Below, in pieces: positions 6,690-13,510 of a DNA stretch of 16,291 nucleotides. The stretch comes from JAYFRE01 sp034926235 (GTDB lineage Bacteria; Pseudomonadota; Alphaproteobacteria; Rhodospirillales; Magnetospirillaceae), in contig JAYFRE010000048.1 of the NCBI GenBank assembly GCA_034926235.1, positions 1 to 16,291 of the forward strand, in the 5' to 3' direction. The notes beneath the pieces are model-generated. The model was not told the DNA's origin. It saw nothing but the letters and a program-made list of their open reading frames with translations, and did no database searches. The position numbers were made by a program, and so were the translations under genes. Numbering within the stretch: the first letter of the stretch is position 1; each line of letters opens with the position of its first letter.

Positions 6690-7675
6690 GCCCGCAGATG
6701 CCGTCCCGGCTGATGGGGAGAACGGAGGACAAGCCGCGTACGCCGCCCGGAATCACACCGCGGCGGCATTTCTTCGATGCTGCCCTGGCGTTGCGCCGCT
6801 GGGGCCGTTTCCTGGTCGGTCTGCCGCCCTATGTCTGGCTGGCGGTTTTTTTCCTGGTGCCGTTCCTGATCGTCTTCGGCATCAGTTTTTCCGAGGTCGA
6901 ATCGGCGATCCCGCCCTATCGTTCCCTGGTCGGCTGGGCGGACGGGGCCGTGTTGGAAATCCGGCTCAATCTGGGCAATTACCGCTATCTGTTCGATGAT
7001 CCGCTTTATGTCCACGCCTATCTGAACTCGCTGCGCATCGCGGCGGTTTCGACCTTGTGCTGCCTGCTGCTCGGCTATCCGATGGCCTATGCGATTGCCC
7101 GTGCGCCGGTGGCGCAGCGTATCCCGTTGCTGATGCTGGTGATTCTGCCGTTCTGGACCAGCTTTCTGATCCGCGTCTATGCCTGGATGGGCATCTTGCG
7201 CAATGAGGGATTGCTGAACGGGCTGCTGCTTTATCTCGGCGTCATCCACGAACCGATCCAGATCATGGAAACCGATGTCGCGGTCTATATCGGCATCGTC
7301 TATTCCTATCTGCCTTTCATGGTGCTGCCGCTTTACGCGTCCCTGGAAAAGATGGATCTGTCGCTTCTGGAGGCGGCGGCCGACCTGGGCTGCCGGCCTT
7401 TCCGCGCTTTTTTGTCGGTGACACTGCCCTTGTCGGTGCCTGGGATGATCGCGGGATCGATGCTGGTCTTCATTCCGGCTGTTGGTGAATTCGTCATCCC
7501 CGATCTGTTGGGCGGTCCCGATACGCTGATGATCGGCAAGGTTCTATGGCAGGAGTTTTTTGACAATCGCGACTGGCCGGTGGCCTCGGCGGTGGCGGTG
7601 GCGATGCTGGTGCTTCTGGTCGCGCCGATCATGCTGTTCCAGCATTACCAGAACCGCGACCGGGAGAAGAGCTGA
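6686..7675 (+). CDS. potH: Polyamine ABC transporter permease PotH
   Basis: A 329-residue inner-membrane permease, one of the two subunits forming the polyamine channel. A polar N-terminal extension (1-40) precedes the first membrane span (about 45-67). The large periplasmic loop contains YRYLFDDPLYVHAYLNSL (99-116). Further spans lie near 117-138, 146-168, 198-220, 253-275 and 298-318. The cytoplasmic EAA loop that docks on the ATPase is SLLEAAADLG...LPLSVPG (227-253). Its ATG overlaps the potG stop by four bases, and the next gene starts within its own stop codon, so the three genes are tightly coupled. Length and motifs fit E. coli PotH (about 317 residues), with a slightly longer N-terminus. 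Confidence 0.94.
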   Translation: MSPQMPSRLMGRTEDKPRTPPGITPRRHFFDAALALRRWGRFLVGLPPYVWLAVFFLVPFLIVFGISFSEVESAIPPYRSLVGWADGAVLEIRLNLGNYRYLFDDPLYVHAYLNSLRIAAVSTLCCLLLGYPMAYAIARAPVAQRIPLLMLVILPFWTSFLIRVYAWMGILRNEGLLNGLLLYLGVIHEPIQIMETDVAVYIGIVYSYLPFMVLPLYASLEKMDLSLLEAAADLGCRPFRAFLSVTLPLSVPGMIAGSMLVFIPAVGEFVIPDLLGGPDTLMIGKVLWQEFFDNRDWPVASAVAVAMLVLLVAPIMLFQHYQNRDREKS

Positions 7676-8511
7676 TGAAACGCCGGGGCTTCTTCCTGTA
7701 TGGGGCGCTCAGTCTGGGATACGCCTTTCTTTACGTGCCGATCGTGCTGTTGGTGGTTTATTCCTTCAACGCTTCGCGGCTGGTGACGGTCTGGGGCGGG
7801 TTTTCGACGCATTGGTATGGCGAACTGGTCGGCGATCAGAAGATTCTCAACGCGGCCTGGCTGTCGCTTGAAATCGCCTTCGTCAATGCCACGATCGCGA
7901 CCTTCCTGGGGACATTGGCGGCGGTGGTGCTGGTGCGGTTCACCCGTTTTCACGGGCGGACGCTGTTTTCAGGCCTGGTCACCGCGCCCCTGGTGATGCC
8001 CGAAATTATCACCGGCCTGGCGATGCTGCTTTTGTTCGTGTCGTTGGAGCAATGGATCGGCTGGCCCGAAGGACGGTCGGCGACGACGATCGTCATCGCG
8101 CATGTCACCTTTAGCCTGGCTTATGTCACGGTGGTGGTGCAGTCGCGGCTGTCGCAGATGGACGCCTCGCTCGAAGAAGCGGCGATGGATTTGGGCGCGC
8201 GCCCGCTGAAGGTGTTTCTGGTCGTGACCTTGCCGATCATCGCCCCGGCTTTGGTCGCGGGATGGCTGCTGGCCTTTACCCTGTCGCTCGACGATGTGGT
8301 GATTGCATCGTTCGTTTCGGGGCCGGGTTCGACGACCTTGCCGATTACGGTTTTCTCGAAGGTGCGTCTGGGGGTCAGCCCGGAAATCAATGCGTTGGCG
8401 ACCATCGTCATCGCGGTCGTCAGCGTCGGCATCGCGGTCGCAGGGCGGATCATGTACCGCCAGGAGCAGGAGCGTCGGCGCGGGCTAGAGCGGGCTTCGG
8501 AGCAGGAATAG
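7675..8511 (+). CDS. potI: Polyamine ABC transporter permease PotI
   Basis: A 278-residue permease partner of PotH and the last gene of the operon. Membrane spans lie near residues 9-31, 62-87, 100-122, 136-156, 186-207 and 240-260. The EAA loop is LEEAAMDLG...LPIIAPA (166-192). LSLDDVVIASFVSGPGSTTLP (204-224) is typical of PotI/PotC-type subunits. The start codon overlaps the potH stop (TGATG), and GGGAGAAG lies just upstream. The length matches E. coli PotI (281). The C-terminus is charged (Arg/Glu-rich, 262-278). Only 23 bases separate its stop from the convergent small gene. A GGCGT/ACGCC hairpin (8511-8528) lies there, but it has no T-tract, so the operon end is not well marked. Confidence 0.94.
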   Translation: MKRRGFFLYGALSLGYAFLYVPIVLLVVYSFNASRLVTVWGGFSTHWYGELVGDQKILNAAWLSLEIAFVNATIATFLGTLAAVVLVRFTRFHGRTLFSGLVTAPLVMPEIITGLAMLLLFVSLEQWIGWPEGRSATTIVIAHVTFSLAYVTVVVQSRLSQMDASLEEAAMDLGARPLKVFLVVTLPIIAPALVAGWLLAFTLSLDDVVIASFVSGPGSTTLPITVFSKVRLGVSPEINALATIVIAVVSVGIAVAGRIMYRQEQERRRGLERASEQE

Positions 8512-8534
8512 GCGTTGTCGCGGACGCCCGCCGG

Positions 8535-8771
8535 TTAGAAATCGCCCCCAGCCGAGGCTTCCGCCTGGATGGCAAAACGTTCCTTGTCATCGGCCAGCAT
8601 CTGGATAGCCAGCGTGCCATGAGCGGTGCGGATCAGCAATTCGCAGAACCAATGGCCGTCGTCGAGTTCGAACGGCGTGCCCATCACGATGGTTTGTAAT
8701 TCCTCGACATCCATGCTGATGCTGCGATCATCAAGGAAGGAAACCGACGCCACTGTTTTCGCCTTGATCAT
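8535..8771 (-). CDS. Small protein of unknown function (78 residues)
   Basis: I do not recognise this protein. It is acidic, has no membrane segment or signal peptide, and reads as alternating beta-strand segments: KAKTVASVSFL, RSISMDVEELQTIVMG, FELDDGHWFCELLIRT, GTLAIQMLA and ERFAIQAEA. That suggests a small beta-rich fold. The ATG at 8771 is preceded by AGAGGCGGGA, a usable Shine-Dalgarno, and coding potential is supported by that site and by an upstream minus-strand promoter candidate with a hairpin at the expected transcript end. It is convergent with potI and lies back to back with rplM; neither neighbour indicates a role. Confidence 0.7.
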   Translation of the reverse strand: MIKAKTVASVSFLDDRSISMDVEELQTIVMGTPFELDDGHWFCELLIRTAHGTLAIQMLADDKERFAIQAEASAGGDF

Positions 8772-8799
8772 TCCCGCCTCTTTTCCGCCATACGAACGG

Positions 8800-8821
8800 C
8801 GTCCCGGATTCAGCCGGGACG
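8800..8821. repeat. Perfect inverted repeat (hairpin) upstream of the small gene
   Basis: CGTCCCGG (8800-8807) and CCGGGACG (8814-8821) form an 8-base-pair stem with a 6-base loop. It falls almost exactly at the predicted 5' end of the minus-strand transcript of the small gene. No T-tract follows directly on either strand, so a terminator is less likely than a leader structure. Confidence 0.6.
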
Positions 8822-8825
8822 GATG

Positions 8826-8855
8826 ATTTTAATCAGCATAAGAATTAAAGGACAA
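8826..8855 (-). promoter_or_regulatory. Candidate promoter for the small minus-strand gene
   Basis: On the minus strand TTGTCC (8850-8855) and TAAAAT (8826-8831) are 18 bases apart in an AT-rich stretch. Transcription would start near 8820, about 50 bases ahead of the ATG at 8771. Confidence 0.4.
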
Positions 8856-8970
8856 AATAACTCTTTATGTCGAGCGTTTTAAAAAAGACATCCCTTCCGG
8901 AGTCCGGAACGGTTCGGGGTAGAAGAGGCCGATGAGGCGATAAGCCAAGGAATCCGCGGCATTGCCGGGC

Positions 8971-8984
8971 GGTATTATAATACC
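8971..8984. repeat. 14-base perfect palindrome GGTATTATAATACC
   Basis: A fully self-complementary AT-rich palindrome about 40 bases upstream of the rplM -35. It contains TATAAT on both strands but has no matching -35 on either. It may be a protein-binding site. Together with the small TTCCGG/CCGGAA inverted repeat at 8895-8909, it is the only structure I see in 8856-9022. Confidence 0.5.
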
Positions 8985-9022
8985 TCAATTATAAACCCAT
9001 GATATTAAACGATTTTTTGCTG

Positions 9023-9050
9023 TTGACACAAGTTCGTATTCTGGCATACT
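9023..9050 (+). promoter_or_regulatory. rplM-rpsI promoter
   Basis: A perfect TTGACA (9023-9028) is followed after 16 bases by CATACT (9045-9050), in AT-rich DNA. The expected start is near 9057, about 57 bases before the rplM ATG and at the left edge of the leader hairpin. Confidence 0.7.
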
Positions 9051-9058
9051 GCGCCCTC

Positions 9059-9095
9059 CCGGACAGGTGGGTTTCCCCTGTCCGGCCTATTTTTT
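9059..9095 (+). promoter_or_regulatory. rplM leader hairpin with U-tract (candidate attenuator)
   Basis: CCGGACAGG (9059-9067) pairs perfectly with CCTGTCCGG (9077-9085) around a 9-base loop. CCTA and then TTTTTT (9090-9095) follow. It looks like an intrinsic terminator placed between the promoter and the start codon at 9114. L13 is known to repress its own operon in E. coli; whether this element takes part in such control is inference. Confidence 0.55.
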
Positions 9096-9113
9096 CTTGA
9101 AGTCGTGGGTGTC

Positions 9114-9578
9114 ATGAAAACCTATTCCGCCAAACCGTCCGACATAAAGAAGAAGTGGGTGGTAGTCGACGCCGAAGGCGTCGTGCTTGGCCGTCTCGCC
9201 AGCATCATCGCGATGCGCCTGCGCGGCAAGCATCTGCCCACCTTTACGCCGCATATGGATTGCGGCGACAACGTCATCGTGATCAACGCCGAGAAGGTCA
9301 AGCTGACCGGCAAGAAGCTGTCCGACAAGATCTTCTACTGGCATACGGGTTTTGCCGGCGGGATCAAGGGACGCACCATCGGTCAGATTCTGACGGGCCG
9401 CCATCCCGAGCGGGTGATTGAGAAGGCCGTTGAACGCATGATCACGCGCGGTCCGCTGGGCCGGGCGCAGATGAAGAACCTGCGCGTTTATGCCGGGGCC
9501 GAACATCCGCACGAGGCGCAGCAGCCCGAGGTGGTCGACATCGCGGCGATGAATCCGAAAAACAAGAGGAGCGACTAA
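9114..9578 (+). CDS. rplM: 50S ribosomal protein L13
   Basis: A 154-residue large-subunit protein that binds 23S rRNA early in assembly. The family pattern is plain: MKTYSAKP at the N-terminus, WVVVDAEGVVLGRLAS (15-30), LRGKHLPTFTPHMDCGDNVIVINAEKV, YWHTGFAGGIK, MITRGPLG and LRVYAGAEHPHEAQQP. The length is typical of alphaproteobacterial L13 and exceeds the 142 of E. coli because of the C-terminal extension. I chose the ATG at 9114 rather than the GTG at 9105 because MKT is the family's usual start. Its Shine-Dalgarno is weak, which fits a regulated leader. rpsI follows after three bases, the conserved L13-S9 operon. Confidence 0.98.
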   Translation: MKTYSAKPSDIKKKWVVVDAEGVVLGRLASIIAMRLRGKHLPTFTPHMDCGDNVIVINAEKVKLTGKKLSDKIFYWHTGFAGGIKGRTIGQILTGRHPERVIEKAVERMITRGPLGRAQMKNLRVYAGAEHPHEAQQPEVVDIAAMNPKNKRSD

Positions 9579-9581
9579 CCC

Positions 9582-10052
9582 ATGGCCGAAGACTTTAGCG
9601 CCCTTGCCGGGCTGCAGGCTGTCCAGCCTCAGGCTGCTCCGGTTCGCGAGCCGAAGGTCGATGCGCAGGGCCGCTCCTACGCGACCGGAAAGCGCAAAAA
9701 CGCCATCGCCCGCGTTTGGGTCAAGCCGGGTTCCGGCAAGATCATCGTCAATGGCCGTGCGGTCGAGGTTTATTTCGCCCGCCCGGTGCTGCGCATGCTG
9801 ATCAACCAGCCCTTCCAGGTGGCCAACCGCATCGGCCAGTACGATGTCATCGCCACGGTCAGCGGCGGCGGTTTGTCCGGTCAGGCCGGCGCGGTGCGCC
9901 ATGGTCTGGCGCGCGCCCTGTGCTTCTATGAGCCCGGGCTGCGGTCTCCCCTGAAGGCCGGCGGCTTCCTGACCCGCGATTCGCGCGTCGTCGAACGTAA
10001 GAAATACGGTAAGGCCAAGGCGCGCCGGAGCTTCCAGTTCTCGAAGCGTTGA
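9582..10052 (+). CDS. rpsI: 30S ribosomal protein S9
   Basis: A 156-residue small-subunit protein whose C-terminal tail reaches the P-site tRNA. An N-terminal extension of about 30 residues, usual in alphaproteobacteria, precedes the core: YATGKRKNAIARVWVKPGSG (33-52), NGRAVEVYF, GGGLSGQAGAVRHGLARAL and the basic tail KKYGKAKARRSFQFSKR, which ends with the invariant SKR. AGAGGAG just upstream of the ATG is a strong Shine-Dalgarno inside the end of rplM, so the two proteins are made together. Confidence 0.98.
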   Translation: MAEDFSALAGLQAVQPQAAPVREPKVDAQGRSYATGKRKNAIARVWVKPGSGKIIVNGRAVEVYFARPVLRMLINQPFQVANRIGQYDVIATVSGGGLSGQAGAVRHGLARALCFYEPGLRSPLKAGGFLTRDSRVVERKKYGKAKARRSFQFSKR

Positions 10053-10079
10053 TCGCCGCCGTCACGGCAGTACGATCCG

Positions 10080-10109
10080 AAAGGGGTGGATTTCGATCCA
10101 CCCCTTTTT
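10080..10109 (+). terminator. Rho-independent terminator of rplM-rpsI
   Basis: GGGGTGGAT (10083-10091) pairs with ATCCACCCC (10096-10104) around a TTCG tetraloop, with AAA before it and TTTTT after (10105-10109). It begins 28 bases after the rpsI stop. Confidence 0.92.
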
Positions 10110-10211
10110 CATTGGGCGCGGCCCTCGAATCCTTCCGCGCAATCCTTGCGTCTTGACCGTATTTTTTGCGCCCCACGGCTTGTCGTCGCGGGAGTGGGTT
10201 CCCATCTTCTT

Positions 10212-10238
10212 CAATGATAATGATTTTCAGTATCATTG
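10212..10238. promoter_or_regulatory. Fur box upstream of sodB
   Basis: GATAATGATTTTCAGTATC (10216-10234) matches 16 of 19 positions of the E. coli Fur consensus GATAATGATAATCATTATC. It lies inside a wider inverted repeat, CAATGATA (10212-10219) and TATCATTG (10231-10238). The element ends 11 bases before the sodB ATG and includes GATAAT (10216-10221), the best -10 candidate, so bound Fur would cover the promoter. In alphaproteobacteria the binding protein could also be Mur or another Fur-family member. Confidence 0.7.
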
Positions 10239-10249
10239 AAAGGAATGTC

Positions 10250-10852
10250 ATGTCGTTCGAGCTTCCCGTTCTGCCCTATGCCTATGATTCGCTGGCGCCC
10301 TACATGTCGGCCGAAACCCTGGAATATCACCATGACAAGCATCACAAGGCCTATGTGGACACCGGCAACAAGCTGGCCGCCGAGGCTGGCCTGGGAGGGC
10401 TTTCCCTCGAAGAGGTGATCAAGAAGTCTTTCGGCGCCAATCAGCCTTTGTTCAACAACGCCGCCCAGCATTACAACCACTCCCATTTCTGGCGTTGGAT
10501 GAAGAAGGGTGGCGGCGGGACCAAGCTGCCGGGCAAGCTGGAAAAGGCGATCGCGTCCGATCTGGGCGGCTTCGATAAATTCCGTGCGGATTTCATTGCC
10601 GCCGGCGTGTCGCAATTCGGCTCCGGCTGGGCCTGGATCGAGGTCAAGGACGGCAAGCTCGCCATCCGCAAGACCCCGAACGGCGAAAATCCTCTGGTTC
10701 ATGGCGCGCAACCGATTCTCGGCGTCGATGTGTGGGAGCATTCCTATTACATCGATTACCGCAATGCGCGGGCCAAATATCTGGAGGCCTTCGTGGATAG
10801 CCTGGTCAATTGGGATTACGTGCTGGAATTGTACGAGGCTGCGGTCAAGTAG
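10250..10852 (+). CDS. sodB: Iron superoxide dismutase
   Basis: A 200-residue cytoplasmic enzyme that converts superoxide to oxygen and hydrogen peroxide. Metal ligands are H27 (EYHHDKHH), H77 (YNHSHFW), D160 and H164 (DVWEHSYYIDY). Q73 in NNAAQHYNH is the outer-sphere glutamine in the position typical of the iron rather than the manganese type; GSGWAWI (124-130) fits too. The ATG at 10250 is preceded by AAAGGA at the right distance and gives the family's usual N-terminus (MSFELPVLPYAYDSLAPYMS); the frame is open further upstream only through the regulatory region. A strong Fur box lies just ahead, so expression should respond to metal status. It is monocistronic, with a terminator on each side. 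Confidence 0.96.
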   Translation: MSFELPVLPYAYDSLAPYMSAETLEYHHDKHHKAYVDTGNKLAAEAGLGGLSLEEVIKKSFGANQPLFNNAAQHYNHSHFWRWMKKGGGGTKLPGKLEKAIASDLGGFDKFRADFIAAGVSQFGSGWAWIEVKDGKLAIRKTPNGENPLVHGAQPILGVDVWEHSYYIDYRNARAKYLEAFVDSLVNWDYVLELYEAAVK

Positions 10853-10880
10853 GCGGATCGTTCGAAAGAACCCCACTAAG

Positions 10881-10912
10881 AAAAAGCCCCCGAATCACTC
10901 CGGGGGCTTTTA
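10881..10912. terminator. Bidirectional terminator between sodB and the chemoreceptor gene
   Basis: AAAAGCCCCCG (10882-10892) pairs with CGGGGGCTTTT (10901-10911) around an 8-base loop. The A-run on the left and T-run on the right allow it to serve both sodB and the convergent receptor gene ending at 10939. Confidence 0.88.
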
Positions 10913-10938
10913 AATATATCGGGTGCGTACAGGAAAGA

Positions 10939-13038
10939 TCAGGCTTTGCGCACCGTGGCCAGGAAGTTGGTGACTTCGGAACGCAGACTTTCCGAATTCC
11001 GGGCCAGATCCGTCGCCGCATCCAGCACTTGTCCCGACCCGTCTTCGACCGTGCTGACTGTCTGGCTGATGACGCCGATGGTGCCCGAGACTTCCAGCGT
11101 ACCCTGTGCCGCCTGTTGGACATTGCGGGCGATTTCCTGGGTGGCCGCGCCCTGTTCTTCGACCGCCGAGGCGATGGTCGAAGAATTTTGGCGAACCCGG
11201 TCGATGATGTCGGCGATTTCCTGGATCGCGGCGACGGTCTTCTGGGTTTCATCCTGGACCGAGGCGATCTGCTGACGGATTTCCTCGGTGGCGTTGCCGG
11301 TCTGATTGGCCAGATTCTTGACCTCTCCGGCGACGACTGCGAATCCTTTACCGGCATCGCCCGCACGGGCCGCCTCGATGGTGGCGTTCAGGGCCAACAG
11401 GTTGGTTTGGTTAGAGATATCGTTGATCATCTTGACGATTTCGCCGATGCGTTCCGCCGAACTGGCCAGTCCCCGGACCAGATCATTGGTCTGGGATGCT
11501 TTTTCGGACGCCTCATTGGCGATCTGGGCTGATTCCTCGACCCGGCGCGCGATTTCCGCGATCGATGCGGAAAGCTGCTCTGCGGCGGAAGCCACCGTTT
11601 GCACATTGGTTGTCGCTTGTTCGGCCGCTGCCGCCACGCTGGTGGATTGTGTGGCCGCCTCGGCGGCGCCCGAAGACATCGATTGCGCCGTGGATTGAAG
11701 TTGTGTCGATGACGCGGCGACGACGCGGACGATATCCATGACGCTGGCTTCAAAGGAGTCGGCCAGATTGCTCATGGTCTTCTTGCGCAGCGTTTCTGTG
11801 TCGGCTTTTTGTTTTTCCTGCTCCCGGCGCAGGCGTTCCATTTCGATGGCGTTGTCCTTGAAGATCTGAACGGCCTCCGCCATCTGGCCGATTTCGTCGG
11901 CATGTCCGCGTGCGGGAATGTCGACGCTATGATCGCCCGAAGCCAGACGCTTCATTGCACCGGTCATGGCGATGATGGGACGGGCGATGCCGCCGGCGAC
12001 GCCCCACATCAGGATGATGGCGATGATGGCCAGTCCCAGTCCCACGGCGATCTGCCAGATCGCGGTTTCGGCGTTGCGAGCGGCGATCGTCGCGCTGATC
12101 TGATTGGCGTCGGCAAGAACGACGTCGCGGGGGACGGTGATCTGAATCGCCCAAGGCGTGCCCGTCTGCCCTAGCTGGATCGGAGAAATGGCGCGCAAGG
12201 TCTTACCGTCTTTGGTCCAATTGACGATCTTCCGCCCTTCTTGGATCAGGGCCATGTCGTCTTCCCAGCTTTCGCTGACAAAGGAAAAGTTCTGTCCGAC
12301 CTGATCGAGTTTACTGTTATGGGCGACAATCAGGCCCATATTGCTGATGATGGTGATTTCATTCTGGCCCGAGAAAACCTTCCGGTTGACCTCTTCCGCC
12401 AGCGCCTGGACGAAATCGAGATCGAAATCGACGCCGACGACGCCGGCGAACCGACCGTTCGCATAGATCGGCACCGACAGCGAGGCAAGAAACAGTTGCT
12501 TGCCGCCGGACGCCGTGGGCAAGGGATCCAGCGCATTCTCGTGTCCGGTGTTCTGTGGGATGCTGTACCAGCCGCCTTTACGGATGCCGCCCGGATAAAG
12601 ATCGCAGGCGCCATAGGCCGTGACCTTGGCGGCGGTTTCGGCAGTGTAGCCGAGCATTCCCGGTTCCCAGCCGACATAGGCGCAGTTGATCTTGCTGTCG
12701 ACCTTGAGCGCTTCCCTAATGATGTTCTCGACCTGGTTGCGGCGATTTTCGTCGGAAACGCCCTCGATTCCAGCCCCGAAAGAAAGACCGGCGGCCATGG
12801 TGCGTGCGGTGTTCAGGGCCAGATCGAAACGGGTGCGCAAGGCGCCGGCCTGCGCTTCGGCCAGGGCGTCCATGTAATTGCTGGTGCTGCGGTCGGTAAG
12901 CGCCGTGGTGTTGTCCGTGACGAACGTCGCCGTGTTCCGCGCGAAAATCGTGCTGGCGATTTCCAGCGCCGCCACGGTGGCGAAAAGACAAAGCCCTGCC
13001 AGGACTGCGATTTTTGTCTTTATGGAATGAAAGGACAT
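10939..13038 (-). CDS. Methyl-accepting chemotaxis protein with dCache sensor (receptor 1)
   Basis: A 699-residue transmembrane chemoreceptor that would signal through CheW and CheA to the flagellar motor. A first membrane span (about 9-31) precedes a periplasmic double-Cache-type sensor (about 32-325; GRFAGVVGVDFDLDFVQALAEE 195-216 is a Cache hallmark). A second span (about 326-347) and a HAMP domain (about 348-400) lead to the coiled-coil signalling domain. The signalling tip is ISNQTNLLALNATIEAARAG (541-560), followed by KGFAVVAGEV. No CheR-tethering pentapeptide (NWETF type) is seen at the C-terminus. The ATG at 13038 is preceded by GGGAGGAAAC. It is a paralogue of the receptor upstream; both begin MSFHSIK. 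It is 28 residues shorter, and the difference lies inside the sensor domain. The ligand is unknown. Confidence 0.93.
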   Translation of the reverse strand: MSFHSIKTKIAVLAGLCLFATVAALEIASTIFARNTATFVTDNTTALTDRSTSNYMDALAEAQAGALRTRFDLALNTARTMAAGLSFGAGIEGVSDENRRNQVENIIREALKVDSKINCAYVGWEPGMLGYTAETAAKVTAYGACDLYPGGIRKGGWYSIPQNTGHENALDPLPTASGGKQLFLASLSVPIYANGRFAGVVGVDFDLDFVQALAEEVNRKVFSGQNEITIISNMGLIVAHNSKLDQVGQNFSFVSESWEDDMALIQEGRKIVNWTKDGKTLRAISPIQLGQTGTPWAIQITVPRDVVLADANQISATIAARNAETAIWQIAVGLGLAIIAIILMWGVAGGIARPIIAMTGAMKRLASGDHSVDIPARGHADEIGQMAEAVQIFKDNAIEMERLRREQEKQKADTETLRKKTMSNLADSFEASVMDIVRVVAASSTQLQSTAQSMSSGAAEAATQSTSVAAAAEQATTNVQTVASAAEQLSASIAEIARRVEESAQIANEASEKASQTNDLVRGLASSAERIGEIVKMINDISNQTNLLALNATIEAARAGDAGKGFAVVAGEVKNLANQTGNATEEIRQQIASVQDETQKTVAAIQEIADIIDRVRQNSSTIASAVEEQGAATQEIARNVQQAAQGTLEVSGTIGVISQTVSTVEDGSGQVLDAATDLARNSESLRSEVTNFLATVRKA

Positions 13039-13355
13039 TATTCCGTTTCCTCCCTTGCCCTATTTTCTGGCCGGCCTTTCGAGAGACCGACTCTTGCTGA
13101 TATTACATATAAATTTTCGTTTATCTTTAATAATTAAAAAAAATTGGCTGGCAGATTTGACGCTCATACATACAAAAATAATAAATAAAATTGTTTATAT
13201 TTAAGTTTTCTGCAAGGTTGCATTGCCAAATATGAGTGCATCCAACAAGGAATTGTCTTTATCTTTTAAGTGATAATCAACCGCAGCGTGAACCTTTTTT
13301 GAAACTCTCTTGCACTATAGTAAGCCGCCGCATAGGACACAATGCGTTGAGTGAG
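13039..13355. other. AT-rich intergenic stretch, presumed promoter region of receptor 1
   Basis: No gene is seen. The left part (about 13098-13210) is strongly AT-rich compared with the flanking genes and should hold the minus-strand promoter of receptor 1, but I find no well-spaced -35/-10 pair or sigma-28 site. ACTATAGT (13315-13322) is a short palindrome. Confidence 0.4.
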
Positions 13356-13382
13356 AAAACACGCACGGGATGGCCGTGCGTG
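13356..13382 (-). terminator. Rho-independent terminator of receptor 2
   Basis: CACGCACGG (13360-13368) pairs perfectly with CCGTGCGTG (13374-13382), 9 base pairs with a 5-base loop. Read on the minus strand the stem is followed by TTTTCTCAC (13351-13359). It lies about 130 bases downstream of the receptor 2 stop codon and ahead of receptor 1, so the two receptors are probably separate transcripts. Confidence 0.65.
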
Positions 13383-13410
13383 CGGGCTGTCGGCATGATG
13401 GAAAAGAGGG

Positions 13411-13429
13411 AAAAGCCCGTATTGCGGGC
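13411..13429 (-). terminator. Second, weaker terminator candidate after receptor 2
   Basis: GCCCG (13415-13419) pairs with CGGGC (13425-13429) with a 5-base loop; on the minus strand TTTTCCC follows. The stem is short, so it may only back up the stronger hairpin downstream. A third hairpin, GGGCCGCC/GGCGGCCC (13501-13521), holds the receptor 2 stop codon in its loop but has no T-tract. Confidence 0.4.
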
Positions 13430-13510
13430 CGCGCCGGTTTTTTTGAACGGGTCGGGGATAAGGCGATCAATACGGCGTGGGATGGACGATTGGCCGGATG
13501 GGGCCGCCGG

